64,000 nt of DNA from Corynebacterium resistens DSM 45100 (lineage in GTDB: Bacteria; Actinomycetota; Actinomycetes; Mycobacteriales; Mycobacteriaceae), in assembly GCF_000177535.2 (NCBI RefSeq), contig NC_015673.1, forward strand, positions 2,480,001 to 2,544,000, read 5' to 3'. Of this stretch, positions 45,408 through 54,175 are shown piece after piece (the first letter of the stretch is position 1; each line of letters begins with the position of its first letter). The notes under the pieces are model-generated. The model was not told the origin of the DNA. It saw only the letters and a program-made list of their open reading frames with translations, and ran no database searches. The position numbers and the translations under genes are program-made.

Positions 45408-46820
45408 ATGACTTTGCAGACCAGCACGAAGACCCTCACCGGTTGGGGACGCACCGCGCCCACCACCGCGGAAGTTCTATCCACCCCGGATATTGATGTC
45501 ATCGCCAAGGCGGTCGCTCAAGTTGCCGATTCCAATGCCGATAAGCTTTCCCACCTGCAGCGTGGTGTGATCGCACGTGGCATGGGCCGCAGCTATGGCG
45601 ATCCCTCGATGAACGGTGGCGGTCTCGTCATCGACATGCAAGAGCTCAACAAGATCCACAACATCGACCCGGACACGGCCGTTGTCGATGTTGATGCGGG
45701 CGTCACCCTTGACCAGCTGATGAAAGCCGCGCTGCCCTATGGTTTGTGGGTTCCCGTGTTGCCAGGCACCCGCCAAGTCACCATCGGTGGCGCAATCGGC
45801 CCAGATATTCACGGCAAAAACCACCACTCCGCTGGCTCCTTCGGCAATCACGTGAAGTCCATGGAGCTGCTGGTCGCGGACGGCCGCGTGCTGCACCTTG
45901 AGCCGGAAGGCACCCCGGATGATCCGAATGGCGAGCTGTTCTGGGCAACCGTCGGTGGCATGGGCCTAACCGGCATCATCCTGCGCGCACAGATCAACAT
46001 GACGCGCACTGAGACCGCGTACTTCATTGCCGATGGCGATATGACCCACACGTTGGACGAGACCATTGAGTTTCACTCCGATGGCTCCGAACACAACTAC
46101 ACGTACTCCTCCGCGTGGTTCGATGCGATCTCGCCAGAGCCAAAGCTCGGCCGCGCAGCCATTTCCCGTGGTTCTTTGGCGACGCTGGACCAACTGAAGG
46201 AACTATCCCCGAAGCTGGCGAAGAATCCACTGAAGTTCAACGCACCCCAACTGATGACGGTGCCCGATATCTTCCCGAACTTCACTATGAACAAGCTTTC
46301 TATGGTCGCGATCGGCGAACTGTGGTGGCTAAAGTCCGGCGAATACCGCAATCAAGTCCAAAACCTCACGCAGTTCTATCAGCCACTCGATCTGATCGGT
46401 GAGTGGAACCGCGGGTACGGTTCCAAGGGCTTCCTGCAGTACCAGTTCGTGGTACCCACCGAGGCTGTGGAGCCGTTCAAGCAGATCATCCGCGATATCC
46501 AGAAGTCCGGTCACTACTCCGCCTTGAATGTGTTCAAGTTGTTCGGTGAAGGCAACCGTGCGCCGCTGAGCTACCCAATGCCGGGCTGGAACGTCTGTGT
46601 GGACTTCCCGATCAAGCCAGGCCTGGGCAATTTCTTGGATGACTTGGATCGCGGCGTGATGGAGTTCGGTGGTCGCCTGTACTTGGCGAAGGAATCCCGA
46701 ACCTCCGCAGAAAACTTCCACAAGATGTACCCCGGCCTGCCCGGTTGGTTGGAAACCCGCCGCAATATCGACCCCACCGGCGTTTTCGCTTCCGACATGT
46801 CCCGCCGTCTGGAGCTCTAA
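45408..46820 (+). CDS. dprE1: Decaprenylphosphoryl-beta-D-ribose 2'-oxidase DprE1
   Basis: The 470-residue FAD enzyme of the VAO family has [21 protein letters not shown] and [34 protein letters not shown] for FAD binding, and a C-terminal substrate region with [30 protein letters not shown]. The cysteine in GWNVCVDF aligns with the mycobacterial residue attacked by benzothiazinones. With DprE2 it epimerises decaprenylphosphoryl-ribose to the arabinose donor of the wall. ATG 45408 fits both family length and a leaderless promoter; the ORF extension upstream is not used. Confidence 0.95.
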   Translation: MTLQTSTKTLTGWGRTAPTTAEVLSTPDIDVIAKAVAQVADSNADKLSHLQRGVIARGMGRSYGDPSMNGGGLVIDMQELNKIHNIDPDTAVVDVDAGVTLDQLMKAALPYGLWVPVLPGTRQVTIGGAIGPDIHGKNHHSAGSFGNHVKSMELLVADGRVLHLEPEGTPDDPNGELFWATVGGMGLTGIILRAQINMTRTETAYFIADGDMTHTLDETIEFHSDGSEHNYTYSSAWFDAISPEPKLGRAAISRGSLATLDQLKELSPKLAKNPLKFNAPQLMTVPDIFPNFTMNKLSMVAIGELWWLKSGEYRNQVQNLTQFYQPLDLIGEWNRGYGSKGFLQYQFVVPTEAVEPFKQIIRDIQKSGHYSALNVFKLFGEGNRAPLSYPMPGWNVCVDFPIKPGLGNFLDDLDRGVMEFGGRLYLAKESRTSAENFHKMYPGLPGWLETRRNIDPTGVFASDMSRRLEL

Positions 46821-46932
46821 GCATTCTAAGAGCCCCTTTCACACCCCCATTGCCCGAATCGCAAAAACTCGAGCACCCAAGATTCATTCGACCCTGAATC
46901 TCAACACCAAACACTCAAAGGAGTACCCAACC

Positions 46933-47691
46933 ATGATCGACGCTGTCGGCAAACCCCAAAGCATCCTGCTACTAGGTGGCGCCTCTGACATGGGGCTGGC
47001 CGTCGTGGAAGAGTTCCTCTCCCGCGGTTCCGCCCGTGTGGTCCTCGCAGCTCGCGGTGGTGAGGATATGACCAGCGCCAAGGATCGCATGAATGCTGCA
47101 GGCGCCACGGAGGTCACCACCGTGGCATTCGATGCTCTCGACTTCGATTCACACCCTGCTGTCTTCGACGAAATCTGGGCCGGTGGCGACATCGACATCG
47201 CCATCGTCGCCTTCGGCCTACTCGGCGACAATGAACAGCAGTGGCAGAACCAGAAGCTCGCAGTCCAAGCAGTACAAGTGAACTACACCGGTGCCGTTAG
47301 CGTAGGTGTGCTGTTGGCAGAGCGCATGAAGAAGCAGGGCCACGGCCAGATCGTCGCCTTTTCCTCCGTCGCCGGTGAGATGGTGCGCCGTTCCAACTTT
47401 GTTTACGGCTCCGCCAAGGCGGGCCTGGACGGCTTCTACCGCATGCTCGGGGAAGCTCTTCGCGGCACCGGCGTGCGGGTACTGACCGTTCGCCCGGGCC
47501 AGGCTCGCACCAACATGACCAAGGATTTGGATGACGCCCCGCTGACCGTGGACAAGGAAGTCGTAGCACGCGCGATTGCCAAGGGCGTGGACGACCGCAA
47601 GACGGTCATCTGGGTTCACCCACTATTCCGCCCGATCATGCTGGTGCTTAAGCACCTTCCGCAGTTCGTGCTGCGCAAGCTGCCGATCTAA
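46933..47691 (+). CDS. dprE2: Decaprenylphosphoryl-2-keto-ribose reductase DprE2
   Basis: The 252-residue short-chain dehydrogenase has LLLGGASDMGLAVVEEF for NAD(P)H binding and catalytic YGSAKAGLDGFY (Tyr-x-x-x-Lys) after the serine in VAFSSVAGE. It reduces the keto intermediate from DprE1. It lies 112 bases behind dprE1 on the same strand. Downstream, the aftA and emb genes seen in related genomes are absent; a secreted-protein gene follows instead. Confidence 0.94.
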   Translation: MIDAVGKPQSILLLGGASDMGLAVVEEFLSRGSARVVLAARGGEDMTSAKDRMNAAGATEVTTVAFDALDFDSHPAVFDEIWAGGDIDIAIVAFGLLGDNEQQWQNQKLAVQAVQVNYTGAVSVGVLLAERMKKQGHGQIVAFSSVAGEMVRRSNFVYGSAKAGLDGFYRMLGEALRGTGVRVLTVRPGQARTNMTKDLDDAPLTVDKEVVARAIAKGVDDRKTVIWVHPLFRPIMLVLKHLPQFVLRKLPI

Positions 47692-47818
47692 GGCACCTCA
47701 AACCTTGCGAGAAGCTGGCTAGCACCGTATTGAATCATCACTAGCGCCCCATAGTGCGCTTCTAAAGTGCTGAACTGGGTGGCGTCGGTAGGAGATGGCG
47801 GTTTAGTGTGGCCGCACG

Positions 47819-47829
47819 TTGTTCAACAA
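47819..47829. promoter_or_regulatory. Palindrome TTGTTCAACAA upstream of a secreted-protein gene
   Basis: An odd perfect palindrome (extending to GTTGTTCAACAAC at 47818-47830), 40 bases before the start. The core also occurs twice upstream of the lipase gene. It is a possible operator for an unknown regulator. Confidence 0.35.
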
Positions 47830-47869
47830 CAACACCGAAATCACACTCTCGCAGAAAGGTTTTGAAAGC

Positions 47870-48745
47870 ATGAAGTTCCGTCGCACTGCCGCCACCGCAG
47901 TAATTGCCGGCCTGTCCGCGGTCAGCCTGAACGGAGTAGCTAACGCGGCTCCTAGCGCGGGCACGCCAACCCTCGAGGCACCCGCCACGAAGGAAAAGCC
48001 CACCGACGCTACGCCAGCCGACGAAAAGAACAGCGAGAACACGGGCGAAGCGGGCCAAAGCGACAAGAACACGCCAGCCAAGGACAAGACCACCGCGAAG
48101 AGCGAGCTACCTAACGATCCAAAGGAGATCGTAGGATCCATCGCTGACCTGTTGGCATTCCTGCCTGGACTCCTACCAGCGGGAGCTGAAGGTGCAGACA
48201 GCGCAAAGTCTCTGGACGAAGCTAAGTTGCCACAGGACTTCGATGAGCTGCTGGGATCCGCATCTGATCTGCTGAGCTCCGGCGCATCCGGGGAGACTAA
48301 AGCACCAAAGGATTCTGCAACCTCCGGGGAATCAACTGCTGAAGCTCCCTCAACCGGCAAGCCAACCGAAGATGCTGTGAACCCTGAAGCGAAGAACACC
48401 GAAGCAGAAGGTGACAAAACAGAAGCCGCCGACGCAGGAAACACGGGCGCAGCAAGCACGGGCAACACCGGCGACGCAGAGAATGCAGACAAGGTCACCG
48501 TCCCCGCTGCCGATGACAAGCCCGTTTCCGCCGACGGCAAGGCAGCTGCTGAACGCGTGATCGAGGAACAGGAAAAGAAGGCTGGTCACGACCTCGTGGA
48601 CGTGAACTTCAAGGACGACAAGACCGCCTTCATCTCCCTGGCCGAAACCTTTGACCAGAAGGCGGACGCTGAGGCTCTGAAGGAAATCGCGCAGGCATTG
48701 CACGATAACGGCTTCACCGTTTCCGCTGAGCGCAACGCGAAGTAG
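47870..48745 (+). CDS. Secreted acidic low-complexity protein
   Basis: The 291-residue protein has a clear signal peptide (MKFRRTAATAVIAGLSAVSL, cleavage ANA-A). A long Glu/Lys/Thr/Ala-rich disordered region contains a short hydrophobic piece (IADLLAFLPGLLPAGAEG). The folded-looking C-terminus is ADGKAAAERVIEEQEKKAGHDLVDVNFKDDKTAFISLAETFDQKADAEALKEIAQALHDNG. AGAAAGG lies upstream of ATG 47870. There is no anchor motif, so it is released or held non-covalently. The family is unknown to me. Confidence 0.75.
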   Translation: MKFRRTAATAVIAGLSAVSLNGVANAAPSAGTPTLEAPATKEKPTDATPADEKNSENTGEAGQSDKNTPAKDKTTAKSELPNDPKEIVGSIADLLAFLPGLLPAGAEGADSAKSLDEAKLPQDFDELLGSASDLLSSGASGETKAPKDSATSGESTAEAPSTGKPTEDAVNPEAKNTEAEGDKTEAADAGNTGAASTGNTGDAENADKVTVPAADDKPVSADGKAAAERVIEEQEKKAGHDLVDVNFKDDKTAFISLAETFDQKADAEALKEIAQALHDNGFTVSAERNAK

Positions 48746-48795
48746 CCAACCGCGTCACGTCACTATCCCTGCGCTATCACGCGCTTTCTAGGCTC

Positions 48796-50292
48796 CTATT
48801 CAGCCGCATGCGTTCGCGTGTGCGGCTGTTGGTGCTTGACGTCCACGCGGACGAACACCGTCAAGATAAACAGCACCACCGAAGCAACAGCAGCTGTCAG
48901 AAACGCGATGTGGATACCACTTTCTAGCGCGTCAGCAGCCGGCTTTTGCGGATCAGATTGCGCCGAGACCGCTGCCCCAATAGTCATCAACGCGATAAAG
49001 ATAGCCGTACCCGCACCGCCAGCCACCTGTTGAAAAGTATTCAAGATCGCTTGGCCGTGCGAAGCTATCTCATCGCGCACTGCCGCCAACGCATTCGACA
49101 TCAAGGGTGTAAACAACAGGGACAAGCCCAAATGCATAACGAGGGACAAGACGATCAACTGCACGAGGAAGCTCTTATCGCTTTCACCCACCCACGTGAA
49201 TAACGCGTGAGTTTGCCGGAAGAAAGCCAGCCCCAGCAAGGAAATCGCCAACAGAAACGCGCCCGGAATGATCAGTGAACGCGCGCCCTTGGAATCGTAA
49301 AGGCGCCCCACGATTGGGCCCATGAACCCCATGAGCAGGCCACCAGGCAGGGTAACCAAACCGGTCGCCACTTGCGACAATCCCAGCACCTGCTGCGCGA
49401 AAATCGGCATCAACATGATGAACCCGAACAGCATGAAGAAGCTGAAAAGCATCATGCCTAAGCTCACGGAGTACTCACGTACACCGAGGGGCTCCAAGTT
49501 GAGCAGCGGTTCGCGGACACTTTCCGCGGAACGGGATTCGCGGCCGAGGAGCAGTTGGCGTCGGAAAAAGAAAAACAACACAACCACACCCAGCAGGAAC
49601 CACAGCAACCGATCGATTGGCAGCCCGTCGGCCAATTGGGAAAATCCCGCCAACCCATAAAGCGTGGTGGAAAATCCGATGGCCGATAGAAAAATCGACG
49701 GCACATCCAAGTAAGGATTACTGGGTTCCTCGAAATTGCGAACCAATGCCACGCCGACGCCCAAAACCAGCACGACCAAAGGGATCATCAGGCCGAAAAT
49801 CCAGCGCCACGTAAGGGTCTGCAAAACAATGCCTGAAAACGTTGGACCCAGCGCCGGTGCCACCGCGATCACGACGGTGACATAGCCCAGCACGGAGCCG
49901 CGGCGTTCGATGGGCACGAGGCGCATGATCGTCGTCATGAGAAGCGGAATGACCAGCGCAGTCCCGGAGGCTTGGATGATGCGAGCGACGAGCAAAATGG
50001 GGAAGGCCGGCGCAAATGTCGCAAGGATGGTGCCAATAAGGAACGTCGATAATGCGACGATGTAGATCGTCCGCAAGGTGAAGCGCTGCATGATGTAGCC
50101 AGTCATAGGGATGACGGTGGCCATCGTGAGCATGAAAGAGGACGTCAACCACTGAGCTGTGTCCGCGGTGACGTTGAAGGTGCGCATGAGCGCGGGGAGA
50201 GCGACAGCCAGGGTGGTTTCGTTGAGAATGACCACAAAGGCCGCCGCAACAAGAACACTGATGAGCAGTGGAGCGTTTTTGGAAGCTGTCAT
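48796..50292 (-). CDS. MFS multidrug exporter, DHA2 (EmrB/QacA) type
   Basis: The 498-residue protein has about 14 predicted helices. Motifs include LNETTLAVALPALMRTFNV in the first helix region (motif D1), GYIMQRFTLRTIYIVAL (motif A) and GYVTVVIAVAPALGPTFSGIVL (motif C of drug antiporters). It should export hydrophobic or cationic compounds in exchange for protons. ATG 50292 has no obvious Shine-Dalgarno. It follows the PspA gene on the same strand (131-bp gap). Substrates are unknown. Confidence 0.88.
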   Translation of the reverse strand: MTASKNAPLLISVLVAAAFVVILNETTLAVALPALMRTFNVTADTAQWLTSSFMLTMATVIPMTGYIMQRFTLRTIYIVALSTFLIGTILATFAPAFPILLVARIIQASGTALVIPLLMTTIMRLVPIERRGSVLGYVTVVIAVAPALGPTFSGIVLQTLTWRWIFGLMIPLVVLVLGVGVALVRNFEEPSNPYLDVPSIFLSAIGFSTTLYGLAGFSQLADGLPIDRLLWFLLGVVVLFFFFRRQLLLGRESRSAESVREPLLNLEPLGVREYSVSLGMMLFSFFMLFGFIMLMPIFAQQVLGLSQVATGLVTLPGGLLMGFMGPIVGRLYDSKGARSLIIPGAFLLAISLLGLAFFRQTHALFTWVGESDKSFLVQLIVLSLVMHLGLSLLFTPLMSNALAAVRDEIASHGQAILNTFQQVAGGAGTAIFIALMTIGAAVSAQSDPQKPAADALESGIHIAFLTAAVASVVLFILTVFVRVDVKHQQPHTRTHAAE

Positions 50293-50423
50293 GAGCAAAG
50301 CCGTTCAATAATGGGGAATAGAAAAGTAGAACGGGCCAAGCTTAATGCCCATCACCCCAATGGCGCGAGAAGGTGCGGGCTCGTGAGCAGTGGTAAGCAG
50401 AACGTCGCGAGGAAGTTTTGGGG

Positions 50424-51368
50424 CTAGTTGTTGCCGTTATTCAAGTAGGGGTTGTTCGGGGATGGGGTGCTTTCGGCGCTCTGGCTCTGGGCGCCTGCAT
50501 CGCTGGACCGGCTGTGGGCGCCTTCGCCCTGCTTGGGCTGGGTGCTACTAGCGCCCTGCTGCTCTTGGTGCGCTTCAATGCTTTGCTGGTTTTGATCACT
50601 CGAGCCGGCATTAAGCTGCTTATTTTCCGACGCCGCCGAGCCGGAACCTGCAGCGAGCTCCGCCCGGATCTGATCCAGCCGGGAGGTGGCCTTCATGTCG
50701 TGCCCCGCTGAGGCGATTTCTTCCATACGCCCTTGCACGGATCCTTCAACCAATTCTTGAGAACCAAGAGCATTCGCGTAGCGCTGCTCAATCTTCTCGC
50801 GCACACCGTCGAGCGTAGGAACACTGTCATCAGCCTGAATTCCCTGCATTTCCTGCATGGAACGGGAAGTCATCTCCTGCATCTTGGCTTGGTCAGCCTG
50901 CGAACGCAGCTGGTTGATCTGCGCAAGTTGTTCTTCTAACCGAGCAGCAGATTGCTTCTGCTGTTGCTCTGCCTGCTTCGCAGCTTCCACTGCACCCGCA
51001 TGCATCTGCTTGGTTTCTTCGAACTGCTGCTCCACGGAAACCAATTGGGAGGCGAAGACCTCGGCAGTGTTATTGAGCTCCTGTGCTTTCGCCTGATTAC
51101 CTTCGGCAGCAGCCTTATCGGCCTGTTGCAAAGCCATGCGAGTGTTGTCCTGCAGCTTTGAGATATCTTCCTGCAAGCGATGCAGCTTCATCTCCAGCTG
51201 ATTGCGGTTACCGATAACCGCCGCAGCGCGCTCCGTAATTTCCTGGTGCTGGCGCTTCGAAGCCTCCGTAGCCTGCTGAATCTGTACGTGGGGATCCGCA
51301 TTTTCCTCGATCTTGGAATCCATTGATTGCATCAGGTACTTCCAACCCTTGGAGAAAGGATTAGCCAT
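50424..51368 (-). CDS. PspA/IM30-family protein (35-kDa antigen / RsmP-like)
   Basis: The 314-residue protein is mostly coiled coil and begins MANPFSKGWKYLMQSMDSKIEENADPHVQIQQA, very close to M. tuberculosis Rv2744c (PspA, 35-kDa antigen) as I recall it. The end carries a Gln/Ser/Asn-rich disordered tail. PspA-like proteins bind membrane lipids and stabilise the membrane under stress; a corynebacterial relative (RsmP) affects rod shape. GGGAG precedes the ATG by eight bases. It is divergent from the alcohol dehydrogenase gene. Confidence 0.88.
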   Translation of the reverse strand: MANPFSKGWKYLMQSMDSKIEENADPHVQIQQATEASKRQHQEITERAAAVIGNRNQLEMKLHRLQEDISKLQDNTRMALQQADKAAAEGNQAKAQELNNTAEVFASQLVSVEQQFEETKQMHAGAVEAAKQAEQQQKQSAARLEEQLAQINQLRSQADQAKMQEMTSRSMQEMQGIQADDSVPTLDGVREKIEQRYANALGSQELVEGSVQGRMEEIASAGHDMKATSRLDQIRAELAAGSGSAASENKQLNAGSSDQNQQSIEAHQEQQGASSTQPKQGEGAHSRSSDAGAQSQSAESTPSPNNPYLNNGNN

Positions 51369-51528
51369 GTGGATCACTCCCGGTGTTTCTCGCGGTCAAT
51401 TATGCGGTAATTCGTCTGGTTAGTCGTCTGTGCAGTCCGAGTATCGGTGACGGCTCTCAAAAAGCTGTCTGCACGGTTGTTTCCCATGTTACGGCGATTG
51501 CACACATCGCGCTTCTCCATTGTGGGCG

Positions 51529-51534
51529 TACAGT
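51529..51534 (+). promoter_or_regulatory. -10 box of the alcohol dehydrogenase gene (probable leaderless transcript)
   Basis: TACAGT ends eight bases before ATG 51543. The same hexamer occurs before dprE1 and the acyl-CoA ligase gene. Confidence 0.45.
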
Positions 51535-51542
51535 CGGGACTT

Positions 51543-52601
51543 ATGGACGTTGCATGCTACACCGCGCCCGCTGCTGGCGCCCCCATGGAAAAAGGCACCA
51601 TCACCCGGCGCGCTCTGCGCACCGACGACTGCTTGCTAGAAATCCGCTGGGCAGGCATCTGCCACAGCGACATCCACACGGTGAACGGCGACTGGCCCCA
51701 CGAAAACTTCCCAATGACCCCGGGGCACGAGATCATCGGCACCATCCGCGAAGTCGGACCTGCGGTAACCAAATTCAAAGTCGGCGACATCGTCGGCATC
51801 GGTTGCCTCGTGGACTCCTGCGGCGAATGCTCAGCCTGTGACGAAGGCGATGAAAACTACTGCGAAAACGGCTCCACCGGAACCTATAACGGCGTGGACC
51901 GCCACGACGGTTCCATCACCCAAGGTGGCTACTCCACGCACATCGTGTGCCGTGAAGATTTCCTCATCAAGATTCCGGATGCTTTCGCCGACCTTGAAAC
52001 TGAAGCGGCGGCCGCAGCCACTCCCCTGCTGTGCGCGGGAATCACCACCTACTCCCCTCTCAAGCACTGGGGCGCTGGCCCAGGCAAGCGCGTAGGCGTG
52101 GTCGGCATGGGTGGCCTCGGCCACGTGGCCGTGAAGATCGCCAAGGCCATGGGCGCAGAGGTCACCGTATTCAGCCACTCCCTCTCCAAGCAGGAAGACG
52201 GCAAGAGGTTCGGTGCCAGCGATTACGTCGCCACCGCCGAAGAGGACTTTCACAAGCCCCACCGCAATTCCCTGGACCTCATCATCAACACCGTTTCCGC
52301 TCCCCTGCCCGTTGAACCATTCATGCAGATGCTGCGCCGCAACGGCACGATGGTGATGCTGGGCTTGCCCCCGGAGAAGATGCAGCTCGCCGCCGGCCAA
52401 CTCATCGGTGGCCGGAAGTCCTTGGCTGGCTCCATGATCGGTGGCATCCCCGAGACTCAAGAGATGATCGACTTCTGCGCTGCCCACGGCATCACCGCCG
52501 AGGCCGAGGTCATTTCCGCCGACCGTATTAACGAAGCCTATGAGCGCGTTTTGGCGTCGGATGTAAGGTACCGCTTCGTCATCGACGCGAAAACCTTCTA
52601 G
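51543..52601 (+). CDS. Zinc-dependent NADP alcohol dehydrogenase (AdhC/YahK-like)
   Basis: The 352-residue medium-chain dehydrogenase has catalytic zinc ligands in GICHSDIHTVNGDW and GHEIIGT, structural zinc cysteines in CGECSACDEGDENYC, and nucleotide-binding GVVGMGGLGHVAVKIAK. The C-terminal ERVLASDVRYRFVID matches M. tuberculosis AdhC as I recall it. These enzymes reduce aldehydes, often cinnamaldehyde-type, with NADPH. I chose ATG 51543 because a TACAGT -10-like box lies eight bases upstream; the frame extends further upstream without support. Confidence 0.92.
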   Translation: MDVACYTAPAAGAPMEKGTITRRALRTDDCLLEIRWAGICHSDIHTVNGDWPHENFPMTPGHEIIGTIREVGPAVTKFKVGDIVGIGCLVDSCGECSACDEGDENYCENGSTGTYNGVDRHDGSITQGGYSTHIVCREDFLIKIPDAFADLETEAAAAATPLLCAGITTYSPLKHWGAGPGKRVGVVGMGGLGHVAVKIAKAMGAEVTVFSHSLSKQEDGKRFGASDYVATAEEDFHKPHRNSLDLIINTVSAPLPVEPFMQMLRRNGTMVMLGLPPEKMQLAAGQLIGGRKSLAGSMIGGIPETQEMIDFCAAHGITAEAEVISADRINEAYERVLASDVRYRFVIDAKTF

Positions 52602-52637
52602 CCGGCGAGCAAGCCCCGCCACCCTAGACAGCAAAAA

Positions 52638-52662
52638 CCCCGCCACCCTAATCGGCGGCGGG
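52638..52662 (-). terminator. Terminator of the thioredoxin gene
   Basis: Stem CCCGCC/GGCGGG. On the minus strand it is followed by GGTTTTTGC, a T-run. A second copy of CCCGCCACCCTA lies just outside at 52615. Confidence 0.7.
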
Positions 52663-52679
52663 ATCACAGCTAAACCCGA

Positions 52680-53048
52680 TTAACCTTCTTGGTTCTGAGC
52701 CTCAACCTGCTTACGGACTTCGTCCATATCCAGCTCCTTCGCCTGGGAGATGAGGTCGTTAAGCGCCTCGCCCGGCAACAGACCCGCTTCGCGAGCCAGC
52801 AGAATGCCATCGCGGAACACCATCAGTGTAGGGATGGACTGAATCTGCAAAGCAGCGGAAAGCTCCTGGTTGGCCTCGGTATCGACCTTGCCGAACACCG
52901 CATCCGGGTTCTGCTCGGAAGCGTGCTCGAAGATAGGGCCGAAGCGCTTACATGGACCGCACCATTCTGCCCAGAAGTCCAGCAGCACAATGCCGTCCTG
53001 AGAAACGGTGTCCTGGAAATTCTCGCCGGTTACCTCAATCGTCGCCAT
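52680..53048 (-). CDS. trxA: Thioredoxin
   Basis: The 122-residue thioredoxin has the redox motif WCGPC at residues 29-33, DFWAEW before it, and the cis-proline in QSIPTLMVF. It reduces protein disulfides in the cytosol. It is slightly longer at the C-terminus than classical thioredoxins (KELDMDEVRKQVEAQNQEG). It could be the general TrxA or a secondary thioredoxin; the genome context near trxB-trxC is not in the window. Confidence 0.92.
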   Translation of the reverse strand: MATIEVTGENFQDTVSQDGIVLLDFWAEWCGPCKRFGPIFEHASEQNPDAVFGKVDTEANQELSAALQIQSIPTLMVFRDGILLAREAGLLPGEALNDLISQAKELDMDEVRKQVEAQNQEG

Positions 53049-53139
53049 TCTTAGAGTGTCCTTCCGTTTGGGTTTTCATTAATTCTTTCTAGTACACCCC
53101 AACGATACGCAACCACCGGTTTATTCCCCACGAATCGTT

Positions 53140-53145
53140 TACTGT
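53140..53145 (+). promoter_or_regulatory. -10 box of the DUF4442 gene (probable leaderless transcript)
   Basis: TACTGT ends six bases before ATG 53152; no Shine-Dalgarno is present. Confidence 0.45.
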
Positions 53146-53151
53146 TTTTCT

Positions 53152-53664
53152 ATGACTACTTCTTCTCAGTTCGACGCCAACGCGAACCCCTCCCCCGTAT
53201 TCCGCATGTACAAGAAATTGTCTAAGAAACCGGGCGGCAAGGGATTATTCTCAGCCGCGGTTTCCCTCAAGGCACCCTACTTCTCCACGGTGTTACCCCG
53301 CCTGCAGGAGATGCGCCCAGGATACGCCGAGGTCAAAGTTCCGAAGTGGTGGCTGGTCAACAACCACATCAAGACGTTCCACGCAATCGCGGCCTGTAAC
53401 GCCGCGGAGTACGCCATGGGCATGCTCGCCGAGGCCTCCCTGCCGAACACCCACCGTTGGTTGCCGAAGGGGATGCGCACCGAATACCGCACTAAGTCCA
53501 CAGGTGGACTCACAGCTCGTGCGAGCGCCGAACTCCCCGATTTCTCGCAGATCACTCGCGAGTCTGGTGGACAGACCGTAACGGTGACAATCCACTTTGA
53601 GGATGCTGCGGGCAACGAGCCCGTTTATGCCGAAATCGATATTTGGGTTACTGCCAAGAAGTAG
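53152..53664 (+). CDS. Hotdog-fold DUF4442 (PaaI-like thioesterase) protein
   Basis: The 170-residue protein has the hotdog pattern: PYFSTVLPRLQEMRPGYAEVKVPKWW, then NHIKTFHAIAACNAAEYAMGMLAEA for the central helix, and beta strands to the end. DUF4442 proteins resemble acyl-CoA thioesterases, but the substrate is not established. The start has no Shine-Dalgarno, with TACTGT six bases upstream. It is convergent with the crcB pair and divergent from trxA. Confidence 0.83.
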   Translation: MTTSSQFDANANPSPVFRMYKKLSKKPGGKGLFSAAVSLKAPYFSTVLPRLQEMRPGYAEVKVPKWWLVNNHIKTFHAIAACNAAEYAMGMLAEASLPNTHRWLPKGMRTEYRTKSTGGLTARASAELPDFSQITRESGGQTVTVTIHFEDAAGNEPVYAEIDIWVTAKK

Positions 53665-53671
53665 GCGCAGG

Positions 53672-54175
53672 CTAAGGCGCGAAGAGCAAAAGCGCCACTA
53701 CATACCCCAGTAGTGCCGCTACTACGCATCCAGCCGTCATGACCAGCAACTGCCCGAACCCGGCCCATGGAGACGGATTCTTTGTGGAAGCCCCGTGCTC
53801 GGTTGCGGGGCCATCATGACTTCTCAACCGTGGTGGCAGGGCCTCAACGATTGCCGTGGAAAAAGTGGTGAATCCACCACAGAAACCAATGCCCAGCATT
53901 GGGATCATCCACGCCGAAAGAAATCCAGTGTTCGCGCGCGTACCTGCGATAGCTTCGCCGTGGCTAGAAAGCGGAGTAGCCCCGCTATATATGTAGGCAA
54001 TTCCGAGCAATAGCCCCAGCACGATACTGCCGATGACGTTAATCACGGTCAAGCTTGTCAGTGCTGGCATACCAATGCGCGCAGATTTCAGCCTGCGATC
54101 TAAGCCAAACCGGGCGATGGCGCCCGCGCCACCGGCAAGCATCACGGCAATAATTTCCACAAGGGAGCCCATCAT
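53672..54175 (-). CDS. crcB: Fluoride channel subunit CrcB (second of a pair)
   Basis: The 167-residue four-helix membrane protein has GGAGAIARFGLDRRL, NVIGSIVLGLLLG and GFCGGFTTFSTAIVEA, the Fluc signatures with the asparagine and phenylalanine-box residues. Paired CrcB proteins form heterodimeric fluoride channels. ATGA overlap with the preceding crcB means translational coupling. A Ser/Pro/His-rich loop lies before the final helix. No fluoride riboswitch was recognised upstream. Confidence 0.92.
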   Translation of the reverse strand: MMGSLVEIIAVMLAGGAGAIARFGLDRRLKSARIGMPALTSLTVINVIGSIVLGLLLGIAYIYSGATPLSSHGEAIAGTRANTGFLSAWMIPMLGIGFCGGFTTFSTAIVEALPPRLRSHDGPATEHGASTKNPSPWAGFGQLLVMTAGCVVAALLGYVVALLLFAP

